From: Arthrobacter methylotrophus
GTDB lineage: Bacteria; Actinomycetota; Actinomycetes; Actinomycetales; Micrococcaceae
Assembly: GCF_039539965.1 (NCBI RefSeq)
Contig: NZ_BAABED010000001.1
Location: forward strand, 1,240,001 to 1,304,000
Direction: 5' to 3'
Length of the DNA: 64,000 nucleotides
The notes under the pieces: generated by a model
Told to the model about the DNA's origin: nothing
The model's input: only the letters and a program-made list of their open reading frames with translations
The model's database searches: none
Shown here: positions 16,988-28,881 of the stretch, in pieces
Position numbering within the stretch: position 1 is the first letter of the stretch
Layout: every line of letters starts with the position of its first letter
Made by a program: the position numbers and the translations under genes

Positions 16988-18544
16988 GTGTTCAATTCAC
17001 TCTCTGACCGGTTGACAGCAACCTTCAAGAATCTCCGTGGCAAGGGTCGCCTCACGGAAGCCGATGTCGATGCCACCGTCCGGGAGATCCGGCGCGCCCT
17101 TTTGGACGCTGACGTTGCCGTTTCCGTGGTCCGCGAGTTCACCGCTCGCATCCGTGAACGAGCCCTGGGCGCTGAGGTTTCCGGGGCCCTGAACCCGAGC
17201 CAGCAGATCGTGAAGATCGTCAACGAGGAACTCCAAGAGGTCCTTGGCGGCGAGACCCGCCGTATCCGCTTGGCGAAGACCGGCCCCACCATCATCATGC
17301 TCGCCGGTTTGCAGGGTGCGGGCAAGACCACCCTCGCAGGCAAGCTGGCCAAGTGGCTCAAGGCCCAAGGTCACAGCCCCATGTTGGTGGCCTGCGACCT
17401 CCAGCGTCCCAACGCCGTCACCCAGCTCCAAATCGTCGGTGAGCGTGCCGGCGTTCCTGTCTTCGCACCGCACCCCGGAACCACATCGGACCTGGACGTC
17501 CCCACCGGCGATCCGGTCGCCGTCGCACGCGCCGGTGTCGACGAAGCGCGCCAGAAGCTGTACGACGTCGTGATCGTGGACACGGCGGGCCGGCTCGGCG
17601 TCGACGCCGAAATGATGGACCAGGCGCGCCGCATCCGCCAGGCGATCATCCCGAACGAAGTGCTGTTCGTGATCGACTCCATGATCGGCCAGGATGCAGT
17701 CAATACGGCGGTTGCCTTTGATGAAGGCGTCAACTTCACCGGCGTCGTGTTGTCGAAGCTCGACGGCGATGCCCGCGGTGGTGCCGCGCTCTCGGTCGCG
17801 TCCGTCACCGGAAAGCCGGTCATGTTCGCGTCCACTGGCGAAGGTGTGGACGACTTCGAGCTGTTCCATCCGGACCGCATGGCCTCCCGCATCCTGGACA
17901 TGGGCGATGTCCTCACCCTGATCGAACAGGCCGAGAAGAACTGGGACAAAGACGAAGCGGCCCGGATGGCGAAGAAGTTCGCCGACCAGGAAGACTTCAC
18001 GCTGGACGACTTCCTCGCCCAGATGCAGCAGATCCGCAACATGGGTTCCATGAAGAAGATGCTCATGATGATGCCGGGTGCGCAGAACATCCGCCAGCAG
18101 CTGGAGCAGTTCGACGAGCGCGAAATCGACCGGGTGGAGGCGATTGTCCGCTCCATGACCCCGCATGAGCGGGTGGCTCCGAAGATTATCAACGGATCCC
18201 GTCGGGCCCGCATCGCCCGCGGTTCCGGTGTGCACGTCTCGGAGGTCAACGGCCTCCTGGAGCGCTTCGCGCAGGCGCAGAAGATGATGAAGAAGCTGGC
18301 CCAAGGCGGCGGCATGCCGGGTATGCCCGGCATCGGTGGCGGAGGTTCCCGCAAGGCGGCCAAGAGCGCTCCCAAGAAGAAGGCCCGTTCAGGCAACCCC
18401 GCCAAGGCGGCCCAGGAATTGCGCGACGCCGAGAACAAGCGGGCGAAGTCCGTTCCCACTGGCGCGGCTTTCGGCCAGGCCGGTGGCGACTTCGATCCTT
18501 CGCAGCTGAACCTGCCCAAGGGCTTCGACAAGTTTCTCAAGTAG
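16988..18544 (+). CDS. ffh: Signal recognition particle protein Ffh
   Basis: The GTPase subunit of SRP that binds signal sequences and 4.5S RNA. N domain at 1-95, G1 loop GLQGAGKTT at 107-115, DTAGRLG near residue 198, TKLDG-type motif as SKLDGDARGG, and a methionine-rich M domain from about 320 (MKKMLMMMPG, QKMMKKLAQGGGMPGMPG). The RNA-binding SRRARIARGSG is near 405. A lysine- and alanine-rich tail follows. GTG start at 16988 with GAAAGAAG upstream. A 66-bp palindrome lies 21 bp after the stop. Confidence 0.96.
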   Translation: MFNSLSDRLTATFKNLRGKGRLTEADVDATVREIRRALLDADVAVSVVREFTARIRERALGAEVSGALNPSQQIVKIVNEELQEVLGGETRRIRLAKTGPTIIMLAGLQGAGKTTLAGKLAKWLKAQGHSPMLVACDLQRPNAVTQLQIVGERAGVPVFAPHPGTTSDLDVPTGDPVAVARAGVDEARQKLYDVVIVDTAGRLGVDAEMMDQARRIRQAIIPNEVLFVIDSMIGQDAVNTAVAFDEGVNFTGVVLSKLDGDARGGAALSVASVTGKPVMFASTGEGVDDFELFHPDRMASRILDMGDVLTLIEQAEKNWDKDEAARMAKKFADQEDFTLDDFLAQMQQIRNMGSMKKMLMMMPGAQNIRQQLEQFDEREIDRVEAIVRSMTPHERVAPKIINGSRRARIARGSGVHVSEVNGLLERFAQAQKMMKKLAQGGGMPGMPGIGGGGSRKAAKSAPKKKARSGNPAKAAQELRDAENKRAKSVPTGAAFGQAGGDFDPSQLNLPKGFDKFLK

Positions 18545-18565
18545 CACAGGCAAGTAACCGCCCCA

Positions 18566-18631
18566 CCCAACTAGCTCGCAGTTGTTGTCGGTTTGAGGGC
18601 TCAGAACGACAACAACTGCGAGCTAGTTGGG
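18566..18631. repeat. 66-bp palindromic element, copy 2
   Basis: The outer 25 bp (CCCAACTAGCTCGCAGTTGT and five more) are perfectly inverted at the other end, around a 16-bp centre. It lies between ffh and the hydrolase gene, both on the plus strand. It could end ffh transcription, but there is no U-tract. Confidence 0.9.
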
Positions 18632-18660
18632 TTGTCAGCCCCGTGCCATAGGCTGGGGGG

Positions 18661-19407
18661 ATGCAAAAGCAGCGCGTTGTGTTCGTCCATGGAGCAGGCA
18701 CATTCGGCGCTGCCGCGTGGCCGAAGCAACACGGCATGGCGCTGCAGTACGACGCGCTTTTCCTGAAACGCCACGGCTTCGATGCGCAGGCCGAGCCTTT
18801 GGAATCCGATTTTGCGGCAGATGTGGACATCGTATTGGAGTGTCTCGGTGCGCGGGAGGCGGCGTCAGCTCCCGGCTCCCGCGGCGGCCATGTCGTGGCG
18901 CACTCCCAAGGCGCGATTTCCGCCATGCTGGCAGCAGTGGAGCGGCCGGACCTGGTCCGTTCCCTCGTGTTGGTGGAACCGGCGTGTCTTTCCCTCACCG
19001 CTGAATTGCCCGCCACCGCGGCCTACCGATCGCTGATGGAGCCCCTGTTCCGGATCCGGCACGAGCTCAGCGATGACGACTACCAGCGCGAATTCGTCCG
19101 CAGGGCGTTTTCCTCGGAGGCGGCAGTCCTGAACACCCCGGAGGCCCGTCGTACCGCCCGGCGCTTGCGGCTGCAGGCTCCGCCGTGGGAAGCACGTCTG
19201 CACATTGTCCCCGGAGTTCCCACCCTTGTCCTGACCGGCGGTTGGGAGCCGCTGTACGAAGAGATCGCAGGCTACTTGCAGGAAACCGGTGCCCTCCACC
19301 GCGTTGCGGCAGGAGGACACCGGCCCCATGATTCAGTCGAAGGAGACCGGATGATCCGCTCCTTCATCGCGGACGTCAGCCGCGCGGGAACAGTCCAAGC
19401 TTCCTGA
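18661..19407 (+). CDS. Alpha/beta hydrolase
   Basis: A 248-residue alpha/beta-hydrolase fold protein, probably cytosolic. It begins RVVFVHGAG, giving the oxyanion loop HGAG, has the nucleophile elbow AHSQGA (serine at about residue 82) and a late histidine in GGHRPHDS. The acid may be in TGGWEPLYEE. It could be an esterase or lipase; no substrate is indicated. The ATG at 18661 has GGGGGG immediately upstream. Its TGA stop directly abuts the thiC stop, both within the palindrome TGATCA (19405-19410). Confidence 0.8.
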   Translation: MQKQRVVFVHGAGTFGAAAWPKQHGMALQYDALFLKRHGFDAQAEPLESDFAADVDIVLECLGAREAASAPGSRGGHVVAHSQGAISAMLAAVERPDLVRSLVLVEPACLSLTAELPATAAYRSLMEPLFRIRHELSDDDYQREFVRRAFSSEAAVLNTPEARRTARRLRLQAPPWEARLHIVPGVPTLVLTGGWEPLYEEIAGYLQETGALHRVAAGGHRPHDSVEGDRMIRSFIADVSRAGTVQAS

Positions 19408-22533
<3,126 letters not shown>

Positions 22534-22540
22534 GAATAAA

Positions 22541-22552
22541 TTGAAGCTTCAA
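22541..22552. promoter_or_regulatory. Candidate operator TTGAAGCTTCAA before the VOC gene
   Basis: A perfect 12-bp palindrome in a very A+T-rich stretch (22535-22570, including GATATATAG) that contrasts with the high-GC surroundings. The composition and symmetry resemble MarR-type operators. No MarR gene is present in the window. Confidence 0.4.
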
Positions 22553-22611
22553 GTAATTTAGATATATAGAGGTTGCCGAAGGGCGGCGCCACAAGAAGCC
22601 AGGAGTTTCAC

Positions 22612-23484
22612 ATGACCACTACATCCAGCCAGGATCTCCTTCCTGCCGAACTCACCATGGGCACTGTCATGCTCAAAGTGGGGGACATGAAGCTCATGGG
22701 GGATTACTACCAGCGGGCCCTAGGGCTCGAGGTCGTCGCCGAACAAGACGGCGGACTCTACATCGGGCGGGTCGGCAAGCCGTTGGTGCACCTTGCCCCG
22801 GCGTCTGGACTCCAGACCCCGGGTCGTGGAGAAGCCGGCCTCTTCCACACCGCACTGCTGTTCGAAGACCAGTCCTCGCTCGCAGCCACTGTTGCCTCCG
22901 CGGCGCAATACGAACCGCACGCCTTCGTCGGCAGCGCAGACCACTTGGTCAGCGAGGCCTTCTACTTCACCGACCCTGAAGGCAACGGCATCGAGCTCTA
23001 CTACGACAAGCCCCGCGAAGGCTGGGAGTGGAACGGCAGTACCGTCGTCATGGACAGTCTGCCGCTCCCGCCGCAGCGCTACCTCCAGCAGTACCTGAGT
23101 GAGGCCGCGGTGAGCGGCCAGCATGAGGCCGGCGCCGGCATCGGACATGTCCACCTCCAAGTGGGCGATGTGCCCACAGCCCATGATTTCTACGTTGACA
23201 CCCTGGGCTTCGAGCAGACTGCCGGCTGGCATGGGCAAGCATTGTTCGTCTCCGCAGGCGGCTACCACCACCACATGGCCATGAACGTCTGGAATAGCCG
23301 TGGTGCCGGTCCGCGCAAGGACACGCTGGGTCTCGGCGAGGTCGTCATCGAGGTCCCGTCGGGGGACGACGTCGGCGCTCTCGCCGACCGCCTCAAGGTC
23401 GCCGGCATCGCGTCCCACCACACGGGCCAGGAGTTGCGCTTCGAGGACCCGTGGCGGAACCGGCTGCGCGTCGCCGTTCGCTAG
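22612..23484 (+). CDS. Two-domain VOC protein, catechol 2,3-dioxygenase-like
   Basis: A 290-residue protein with two vicinal-oxygen-chelate modules (about 12-128 and 168-288). Candidate metal ligands are the histidine of FHTALLF and GHVHLQVGD and the glutamate of NGIELYYD. Family members annotated as catechol 2,3-dioxygenase or CatE-like glyoxalase act on ring-cleavage substrates or quinones, but the second module ends in RNRLRVAVR, lacking the usual glutamate, so activity is uncertain. The ATG at 22612 has AGGAG seven bases upstream. It follows an amidohydrolase but has its own A+T-rich promoter region. Confidence 0.8.
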   Translation: MTTTSSQDLLPAELTMGTVMLKVGDMKLMGDYYQRALGLEVVAEQDGGLYIGRVGKPLVHLAPASGLQTPGRGEAGLFHTALLFEDQSSLAATVASAAQYEPHAFVGSADHLVSEAFYFTDPEGNGIELYYDKPREGWEWNGSTVVMDSLPLPPQRYLQQYLSEAAVSGQHEAGAGIGHVHLQVGDVPTAHDFYVDTLGFEQTAGWHGQALFVSAGGYHHHMAMNVWNSRGAGPRKDTLGLGEVVIEVPSGDDVGALADRLKVAGIASHHTGQELRFEDPWRNRLRVAVR

Positions 23485-23496
23485 CGTCCGCGGGGG

Positions 23497-23652
23497 TCCC
23501 CAACCTCGCTCCGCTCGGCCGGGGACCCCTCGCAAGTTACCGTTCAACTTGCTCCCCAACCTCGCTCCGCTCGGCCGGGGACCCCTCGCAAGTTACCGTT
23601 CAACTTGCTCCCCAACCTCGCTCCGCTCGGCCGGGGACCCCTCGCAAGTTAC
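23497..23652. repeat. 56-bp tandem repeat, 2.8 units
   Basis: Units begin at 23497, 23553 and 23609, an exact 56-bp period; the units are nearly identical. Each unit contains CCCCAACCTCGCTCCGCTCG, an inverted GGTCCCC/GGGGACC pair and a second inverted pair GCAAGTT/AACTTGC. The array fills most of the gap between the VOC gene and the next gene. A single related copy lies at 60127-60161 in the opposite orientation. Confidence 0.95.
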
Positions 23653-23733
23653 ACTGGGGCCTGACGGCGTGGCCCATGATTTTCGGTTGCCGCGCCGCAG
23701 CTCCGTTGGCACGAACGAATGAGAGTAGTTTCC

Positions 23734-24177
23734 ATGGGCTTTGCTGAAATCTTTGTTGCCACCCACGATGAAGCACTCAAAAGGGCCACTGCCCTGGAGA
23801 AGGGCGGTGACGCCTCCGGCGCAGCAGTGCGGATTCCGGGAATCAGTGATTTCGAAGTAGAACAGTTAGGCGATCTGGCCGGCAAAGCCGTGCACGCCGC
23901 CGGGGCCGACTACGAGCTCGCCTTGGTGGATGTCACCAGCGACGCTTTGCTGGGCGTCCCCGAAGCGATGGTGCGCGCACTCTCGGAGCTTCTCAGCTAC
24001 GAGACGGAGGGCGAGGGAAGCGTCCTCGACGATGTCGCTGAGAGCTGGGCTGCCCAAGAGGACATGCCCTTTGACGCCCAACAGTCCCGCCTGTACGTCC
24101 ACCAGTTGGCGTCGCTGGCCAGCGACGTCGAAAAGACTGAGCGTGCCGGTCTCTACGTCTGGTCAGCAGGGCAGTAA
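23734..24177 (+). CDS. Conserved hypothetical protein
   Basis: A 147-residue acidic soluble protein that I do not recognise. It begins MGFAEIFVATHDEALKRATA and contains TERAGLYVW near the end; no catalytic motif, membrane segment or signal peptide is visible. The pattern of an enzyme-free, evenly amphipathic helix set suggests a small helical domain. The ATG at 23734 is chosen; GAGAG lies 9 bases upstream, and an alternative in-frame ATG is at 23719. It is isolated by the 56-bp repeats upstream and the rpsP promoter downstream. Confidence 0.7.
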   Translation: MGFAEIFVATHDEALKRATALEKGGDASGAAVRIPGISDFEVEQLGDLAGKAVHAAGADYELALVDVTSDALLGVPEAMVRALSELLSYETEGEGSVLDDVAESWAAQEDMPFDAQQSRLYVHQLASLASDVEKTERAGLYVWSAGQ

Positions 24178-24221
24178 CCCCCGCAGTAAACCCTTGGAAA
24201 CCCGCCGCGCAGGCCGCGTGT

Positions 24222-24250
24222 TCGAAATACTGTCTGCCATCTGGCACAAT
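24222..24250 (+). promoter_or_regulatory. Candidate promoter of rpsP-khpA
   Basis: TCGAAA (24222-24227), 17 bp, CACAAT (24245-24250) with TGG just before the -10. It would give an rpsP leader of about 130 nt, long enough for regulation, though I recognise no known leader structure. Confidence 0.4.
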
Positions 24251-24384
24251 AGACAGGTACTCGATCCGCGCGGCCCCTCTCTCCGTGTGTGCATCTTGTC
24301 CTTTGGAACCCTCAAGTATGGCCCGCCCCACGGGTGCAGAACGACGGGCTCAACCCCGTTTCAGAAACAGGAGTGACCACAAAA

Positions 24385-24807
24385 GTGGCCGTAAAGATTC
24401 GCCTTAAGCGCTTCGGCAAGATGCGCGCACCGTACTACCGCATCGTCGTCATGGACTCCCGCGCCAAGCGCGATGGCCGTGCGATTGAAGAAATCGGCAA
24501 GTACCACCCCACCGAAGAGCCCTCGTACATCGAGGTTGTCTCCGAGCGTGCACAGTACTGGCTGTCCGTTGGCGCCCAGCCCACCGAGCAGGTTGCTGCG
24601 ATCCTCAAGATCACCGGTGACTGGCAGAAGTTCAAGGGTCTCCCGGGCCAGGAAGGCACGCTGAAGACCAAGGTCGCCAAGCCTGCTTTCGTTGCACCGG
24701 AGAAGGGTTCCGTCATCATCCCGGAAGCCATCACCAAGAAGGCCAAGCAGTCGGAAGCAACTGAAGCTCCCGCTGACGCTGAAGCAGAGACCACCGAGGC
24801 TGAGTAA
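24385..24807 (+). CDS. rpsP: 30S ribosomal protein S16
   Basis: A 140-residue S16 with the family N-terminus [21 protein letters not shown] and EEIGKYHP. It is longer than the typical 80-90 residues because of an acidic, alanine-rich C-terminal tail (about 115-140), common in actinobacteria. The GTG at 24385 is chosen, with AGGAG 11 bases upstream; the GTG at 24373 is directly against that site. It is followed after one base by khpA. Confidence 0.95.
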   Translation: MAVKIRLKRFGKMRAPYYRIVVMDSRAKRDGRAIEEIGKYHPTEEPSYIEVVSERAQYWLSVGAQPTEQVAAILKITGDWQKFKGLPGQEGTLKTKVAKPAFVAPEKGSVIIPEAITKKAKQSEATEAPADAEAETTEAE

Positions 24808-24808
24808 G

Positions 24809-25051
24809 TTGCTGGCAGAAGCGCTCGAACACTTGGTCCGTGGGATCGTTGACAGCCCTGAGGACGTCAAGGTCAGTGCCAAGAACAACCGCCGCGGGGA
24901 ATCCCTCGAGGTGCGTGTTCACCAGGACGACCTCGGACGGGTGATCGGTCGCCAAGGTCGCACCGCACGCGCTCTGCGCACTGTGATTGCGGCATTGGCA
25001 GGCGGCGAGCAGGTCCGGGTCGACGTCGTCGACACCGACCGGCGCCGGTAA
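24809..25051 (+). CDS. khpA: RNA-binding KH-domain protein KhpA
   Basis: An 80-residue single type II KH domain protein that binds RNA, with the GXXG loop IGRQGRTARALRT and the N-terminal pattern LAEALEHLVRGIVDSPEDV. In other bacteria KhpA pairs with KhpB (Jag). The start is TTG at 24809, one base after the rpsP stop codon, so translation is probably coupled. A strong terminator follows 25 bp later. Confidence 0.9.
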   Translation: MLAEALEHLVRGIVDSPEDVKVSAKNNRRGESLEVRVHQDDLGRVIGRQGRTARALRTVIAALAGGEQVRVDVVDTDRRR

Positions 25052-25076
25052 CGCGCTCAGCAACACTTGTCTTAAA

Positions 25077-25120
25077 TCCGGCCCCTTCACCAGATTATGG
25101 TGGAGGGGCCGGATTGTTTT
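25077..25120 (+). terminator. Intrinsic terminator after rpsP-khpA
   Basis: Arms TCCGGCCCCTTCACCA (25077-25092) and TGGTGGAGGGGCCGGA (25098-25113) form a 16-bp stem with one G-U pair and a 5-base loop, followed by TTGTTTT. Confidence 0.9.
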
Positions 25121-25180
25121 ACGGCCAAACTCCAGCCTTGGTCCCTTAGTCCGCCCCGCGAAGAAATCAGAGGAATCCCC

Positions 25181-25756
25181 ATGCAGCTCCAGGTTGCCAG
25201 AATCGGCAAGCCCCACGGAATCCGCGGCGAAGTCACTGTCCAGGTGCTCACCGACGCGCCAGGGGATCGGTTTATCCCCGGGACTGAATTCGTGGTGGAG
25301 CCTGCAAAGGCCGGTCCTTTGACCGTTAGCAGCGCCCGGTGGAACAAAGACATCCTGCTGCTTGGCTTCGAAGGGATTTCCACGCGGAACCAAGCGGAGG
25401 AAATCCGCGGCGCGCAGCTCTTCATCGAGACGGAAGAGTTGGACGAGGACGACGACGAAGGCTGGTACGAGCACGAGCTCGTCGGCCTTGAGGCCCGGGT
25501 GGGTTCGCAGCTCGTCGGCAAGGTGACCGCACTCAACACCATGCCCGTTCAGGACCTCCTGGTCATCGAAAGCACCGACGGCAAGGAAATCCTTGTGCCC
25601 TTCGTCGAAGAAATCGTGCCTGAGGTCAACGTCGAGGCCGGCTACGTGCTCCTTACCCCTCCGCCGGGCCTCTTCGAGCTCAACACTGAGGCAGCTGGCG
25701 ACGATGCACCTTCTGCAGTGGAAGAGGACGGCGCTGAAACCAAGGGCGACGCCTAA
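25181..25756 (+). CDS. rimM: Ribosome maturation factor RimM
   Basis: A 191-residue 30S maturation factor that binds S19. The N-terminal RimM domain starts LQVARIGKPHGIRGEV; the PRC-barrel C-terminal half includes WYEHELVGLEAR and EILVPFVEEIVPEV. A short acidic tail of about 20 residues follows. The ATG at 25181 has AGAGGAA upstream. It is separated from khpA by a terminator, so rimM-trmD has its own promoter in 25121-25180. Confidence 0.95.
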   Translation: MQLQVARIGKPHGIRGEVTVQVLTDAPGDRFIPGTEFVVEPAKAGPLTVSSARWNKDILLLGFEGISTRNQAEEIRGAQLFIETEELDEDDDEGWYEHELVGLEARVGSQLVGKVTALNTMPVQDLLVIESTDGKEILVPFVEEIVPEVNVEAGYVLLTPPPGLFELNTEAAGDDAPSAVEEDGAETKGDA

Positions 25757-26584
25757 ATGCGCATCGACGTCGTCAGCATCTTTCCCGAATACCTGGCGCC
25801 GCTGGAACTGTCCCTGATCGGAAAGGCCCGCCAGGATGGGCTCTTGGAATTCAACGTCCACGACCTGAGGACCTTCACCACGGATAAGCACCGCACCGTG
25901 GATGACACTCCGTACGGCGGAGGCGCAGGCATGGTCATGAAGCCCGAACCCTGGGCGCAGGCGTTGGAGTCCATCGCCGGGAACGCCGAAGACGGGGCCG
26001 CCTCACAGGGCGTCCCCGCAAAGAAGCCGGTCCTCATTGTCCCGTCACCGGCGGGAGAGCGCTTCAACCAAGCCCTCGCATACGAGCTCGCCGAAGAAGA
26101 GCAGCTGGTTTTCGCCTGCGGCCGTTACGAAGGCATCGACGAACGGGTCATCGAGTGGGCGGCCGAGCACTTCGCTGTCCGTCCGATCAGCTTGGGCGAC
26201 TACGTCCTCAATGGCGGCGAAGTCGCGGTCCTGGCCATGGTCGAGGCCATCGGGCGCTTGCTTCCCGGCGTCGTCGGAAACCCCGAATCGCTGGTTGAGG
26301 AATCCCATTCGGATGGCTTGCTGGAGTACCCCGTCTACACGAAGCCTTCATCGTGGCGCGATCGCGAGGTTCCTCCCGTCCTCCTCAGCGGAAACCACGG
26401 CAAGATCGCCCAGTGGCGCCGCCACGAACAGTACCGCCGCACAGCGGAACGCCGCCCGGACCTCCTCGCGGAGTTCGACGCCGGCGGGCTGACGCGCGCG
26501 GACCGCGCGGCTTTCGGCGAACTTGGGTACGACGTCGTCGATCGCCAATTGCGGCGCCGTCCGGACAGCGACGACCCGGCCTGA
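25757..26584 (+). CDS. trmD: tRNA (guanine-37-N1)-methyltransferase
   Basis: Methylates N1 of G37 in tRNAs reading CNN codons. The 275-residue SPOUT enzyme has [23 protein letters not shown] and the trefoil-knot segment [19 protein letters not shown]. It starts directly after the rimM stop (TAA ATG), so translation is coupled. A slightly long C-terminus ends [10 protein letters not shown]. Confidence 0.95.
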   Translation: MRIDVVSIFPEYLAPLELSLIGKARQDGLLEFNVHDLRTFTTDKHRTVDDTPYGGGAGMVMKPEPWAQALESIAGNAEDGAASQGVPAKKPVLIVPSPAGERFNQALAYELAEEEQLVFACGRYEGIDERVIEWAAEHFAVRPISLGDYVLNGGEVAVLAMVEAIGRLLPGVVGNPESLVEESHSDGLLEYPVYTKPSSWRDREVPPVLLSGNHGKIAQWRRHEQYRRTAERRPDLLAEFDAGGLTRADRAAFGELGYDVVDRQLRRRPDSDDPA

Positions 26585-26614
26585 GCCACCCGCCGTCGGG
26601 CCGCGTCGGAGGGA

Positions 26615-26644
26615 TTGGCCGGAACTCCCGGGGTGTGGCAGAAT
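26615..26644 (+). promoter_or_regulatory. Candidate promoter of rplS
   Basis: TTGGCC (26615-26620), 18 bp, CAGAAT (26639-26644). This would leave a leader of about 190 nt before rplS. Leaders of this kind often carry ribosomal-protein control elements, but I see no structure I can name. Confidence 0.35.
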
Positions 26645-26839
26645 TAAGCCTTGTGTCTACTGGGTTCGCGCCTGCCACAGGGGGAGCGTAGCCAACAGCC
26701 TGACAACCCGGAACCACCAATCAGTGGCGGTAACGGGCGTTGAAAATCTTCGGCGGTAATTTCCGGACGGCTTTGAGCCCCGGGCTTGCCCGCCGTGACC
26801 CAAAGTGGATGACCTGTGGCGTTCACCAGGAGTGGATTA

Positions 26840-27199
26840 ATGCATATCCTCGATAGCGTAGATGCAGCCTCGCTGCGTAACGATGTTCCCGAGTTCCGCG
26901 CGGGTGACACCATCAAGGTTCACGTGAACATCATTGAAGGCAAGAACACCCGTGTCCAGGTCTTCCAGGGCTTCGTCCTTGGCCGCCAGGGTGACGGCGT
27001 GCGCGAGACCTTCACCGTCCGTAAGGTTTCCTTCGGTGTCGGCGTAGAGCGTACCTTCCCGGTGCACTCCCCGATCATCGAAAAGATCGAGGTCGTTACC
27101 AAGGGTGACGTCCGCCGCGCCAAGCTCTACTACATGCGTGCACTGCGCGGTAAGGCTGCGAAGATCAAGGAAAAGCGCGACTTCGCCACCGGCAAGTAG
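26840..27199 (+). CDS. rplS: 50S ribosomal protein L19
   Basis: A 119-residue L19 with [31 protein letters not shown] and the C-terminal signature [20 protein letters not shown]. The ATG at 26840 has CAGGAG eight bases upstream. It follows trmD after 255 bp and precedes lepB. Its transcription terminator appears to lie inside the first codons of lepB (27287-27326). Confidence 0.96.
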   Translation: MHILDSVDAASLRNDVPEFRAGDTIKVHVNIIEGKNTRVQVFQGFVLGRQGDGVRETFTVRKVSFGVGVERTFPVHSPIIEKIEVVTKGDVRRAKLYYMRALRGKAAKIKEKRDFATGK

Positions 27200-27276
27200 G
27201 TCTTTCGACCACGGCTGGTCCTGGATTCGCGTCCGGCCTGCGCCGGAGAAATCCGCAACGCAACAGGAAACGAGTC

Positions 27277-27954
27277 ATGGACCACGCAAAACGCCAGCCC
27301 CGGAAACAGGGCTGGCGTTTTGTTTTGCTCGCTTTGGTCCTGGCCGTGGCTATCAGCGGGCTTGTCCGCTCCCTGTGGATCGACGTCTACTTCATCCCCT
27401 CCGAGTCCATGGAGCCGATCCTGGGCACGGGAGACCGCATCCTGGTGTCCCGAACCGACTTCGCCGCAGACCCCATTCGCCGCGGAGACATCGTGGTCTT
27501 CGACGGGCGGGGTACCTTTGCGCCGCTGAACAGTGGCAAGGGACCGCTCGCCGACGCGGTGGCCGCCACTGGACATTGGCTGGGCATCACAGGAAGCGAC
27601 ACCACGTACGTCAAGCGGGTCATCGGACTTCCCGGAGACCACGTCGTCTGTTGCGGCACCGATGGCAAGCTCACAGTCAACGGTCAGCCGCTTGAGGAAC
27701 CCTATTTGTATCCCGGCGACACGCCGAGCGAACAGAAATTCGACGTCATCGTGCCGACTGACCGATTGTGGCTTTTGGGGGACCACCGTTCACGGTCGGC
27801 CGATTCGCGTAGTCTTCTCGGCGCGCCTGGCGGAGGAATGGTGCCGCTGGAGCGTGTCATCGGGCGTCCGGTCCGGATTATCTGGCCGCTTGATAGATTT
27901 GCAGAACTGCCTCGCCCTGCGCAGGCCGGTACAACCTCGAAGAACGGACAGTAG
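27277..27954 (+). CDS. lepB: Signal peptidase I, first of two tandem genes
   Basis: A 225-residue membrane peptidase that removes signal peptides from exported proteins. A basic N-terminus (KRQPRKQGWR) precedes one transmembrane segment (about 14-30). The catalytic serine is in IPSESMEP (about residue 46) and the lysine in [11 protein letters not shown] (about 113); the GDHRSRSADSR box is present. The ATG at 27277 has AGGAAACGAG upstream and is the only well-placed start. Codons 4-16 form a perfect terminator-like hairpin followed by a T-rich run. The stop directly abuts the second lepB. Confidence 0.9.
   Translation: MDHAKRQPRKQGWRFVLLALVLAVAISGLVRSLWIDVYFIPSESMEPILGTGDRILVSRTDFAADPIRRGDIVVFDGRGTFAPLNSGKGPLADAVAATGHWLGITGSDTTYVKRVIGLPGDHVVCCGTDGKLTVNGQPLEEPYLYPGDTPSEQKFDVIVPTDRLWLLGDHRSRSADSRSLLGAPGGGMVPLERVIGRPVRIIWPLDRFAELPRPAQAGTTSKNGQ
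27287..27326 (+). terminator. Intrinsic terminator or attenuator inside the lepB start
   Basis: CAAAACGCCAGCCC (27287-27300) pairs perfectly with GGGCTGGCGTTTTG (27309-27322) across an 8-base loop, followed by TTTTG. The 14-bp stem with T-runs has all the hallmarks of a rho-independent terminator, yet it lies within codons 4-16 of lepB. It could terminate rplS transcripts and limit read-through into lepB. Confidence 0.75.
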
Positions 27955-28881
27955 ATGCCGGAGACAACTCCCGGGAAGCCGGAATGGCACGACGACGACG
28001 CCAGGCTCCTGGACGGACCGTCCGTTCCCGCCAGCGATATCGCAGCGGACGACGCCGATCCGGCCCATCCCGGCCCGGTGGCAGCGCGAACGGCGTCGCC
28101 AGCCGCGCAGGATTCCCCGCGACGCTCGGCGCGGCGTAGTTCCGAAGCGGGAGAAGCCGCCGGCAAGACCCAGGGCAGTCCGTTCCTCGCGTGGCTCAGG
28201 GAAATCGGCACCGTGGTGGTCATCGCTATCGTGTTGTCCTTCCTCATCAAGACCTTTCTGTTCCGTGCCTTTTTCATCCCGTCTGAGTCCATGGTCAACA
28301 CCCTTGATGTCGACGACCGGATCTTCGTGAACCTGCTGGTTCCACAGCCTTTCGCGCTGGAGCGGGGTGACATCGTGGTCTTCAAGGACGCGCAGGGATG
28401 GCTGCCGCCCACGCAAAAGACAGCGCCAGGGCCCTTCAAGTGGGTCCAGGACAGTCTTGTCTTTGTCGGCTTGCTCCCGGATGAGACCAACCAGCACCTC
28501 GTCAAGCGAGTCATCGGGCTGCCGGGGGACAGGGTCTCTTGTTGCGATAGTTCCGCCCGGGTCAGCGTCAATGGCACGGTTCTCAACGAAAGCTATATCA
28601 ACCCTGCCCAGGTTCCGGCGGCCAAGGCTTTCGATGTAGTGGTCCCAGCGGGGAAAATTTGGGTTATGGGCGATAATCGCAATAACTCCGCAGACTCGCG
28701 CGAACACCAATCAGTCAATGGTGGTTTCATCAACATCTCCGACGTGGAGGGCAAAGCCACCGTTATTGCCTGGCCTATTACCCGCTGGCAGATCCTTGAC
28801 AACCACTCCGACGTTTTCCGCAACGTTCCCGCACCGTCACCCGAGAACACGGCTTCGCCGACGGCTCCAGCGAGCAAATGA
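27955..28881 (+). CDS. lepB: Signal peptidase I, second tandem gene
   Basis: A 308-residue signal peptidase I. A long, charged, disordered cytoplasmic N-terminus (1-75, rich in D, A, P, R) precedes one transmembrane segment (about 83-100). Catalytic serine in IPSESMVN, lysine in [11 protein letters not shown], and [11 protein letters not shown] are intact. The ATG immediately follows the first lepB stop (TAG ATG). Two active-looking paralogues of different length suggest division of labour. rnhB starts inside the last codon of this gene. Confidence 0.93.
   Translation: MPETTPGKPEWHDDDARLLDGPSVPASDIAADDADPAHPGPVAARTASPAAQDSPRRSARRSSEAGEAAGKTQGSPFLAWLREIGTVVVIAIVLSFLIKTFLFRAFFIPSESMVNTLDVDDRIFVNLLVPQPFALERGDIVVFKDAQGWLPPTQKTAPGPFKWVQDSLVFVGLLPDETNQHLVKRVIGLPGDRVSCCDSSARVSVNGTVLNESYINPAQVPAAKAFDVVVPAGKIWVMGDNRNNSADSREHQSVNGGFINISDVEGKATVIAWPITRWQILDNHSDVFRNVPAPSPENTASPTAPASK

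Noticed and set aside
16837..17361. An N-terminal extension of zwf by about 175 codons
   Set aside because: It overlaps ffh in antisense and does not resemble glucose-6-phosphate dehydrogenase; the family begins at the GASGDLTGR region.
23497..23652. Tandem repeats considered as a CRISPR array
   Set aside because: The units are contiguous 56-bp copies with no unique spacers, and no cas genes are present.
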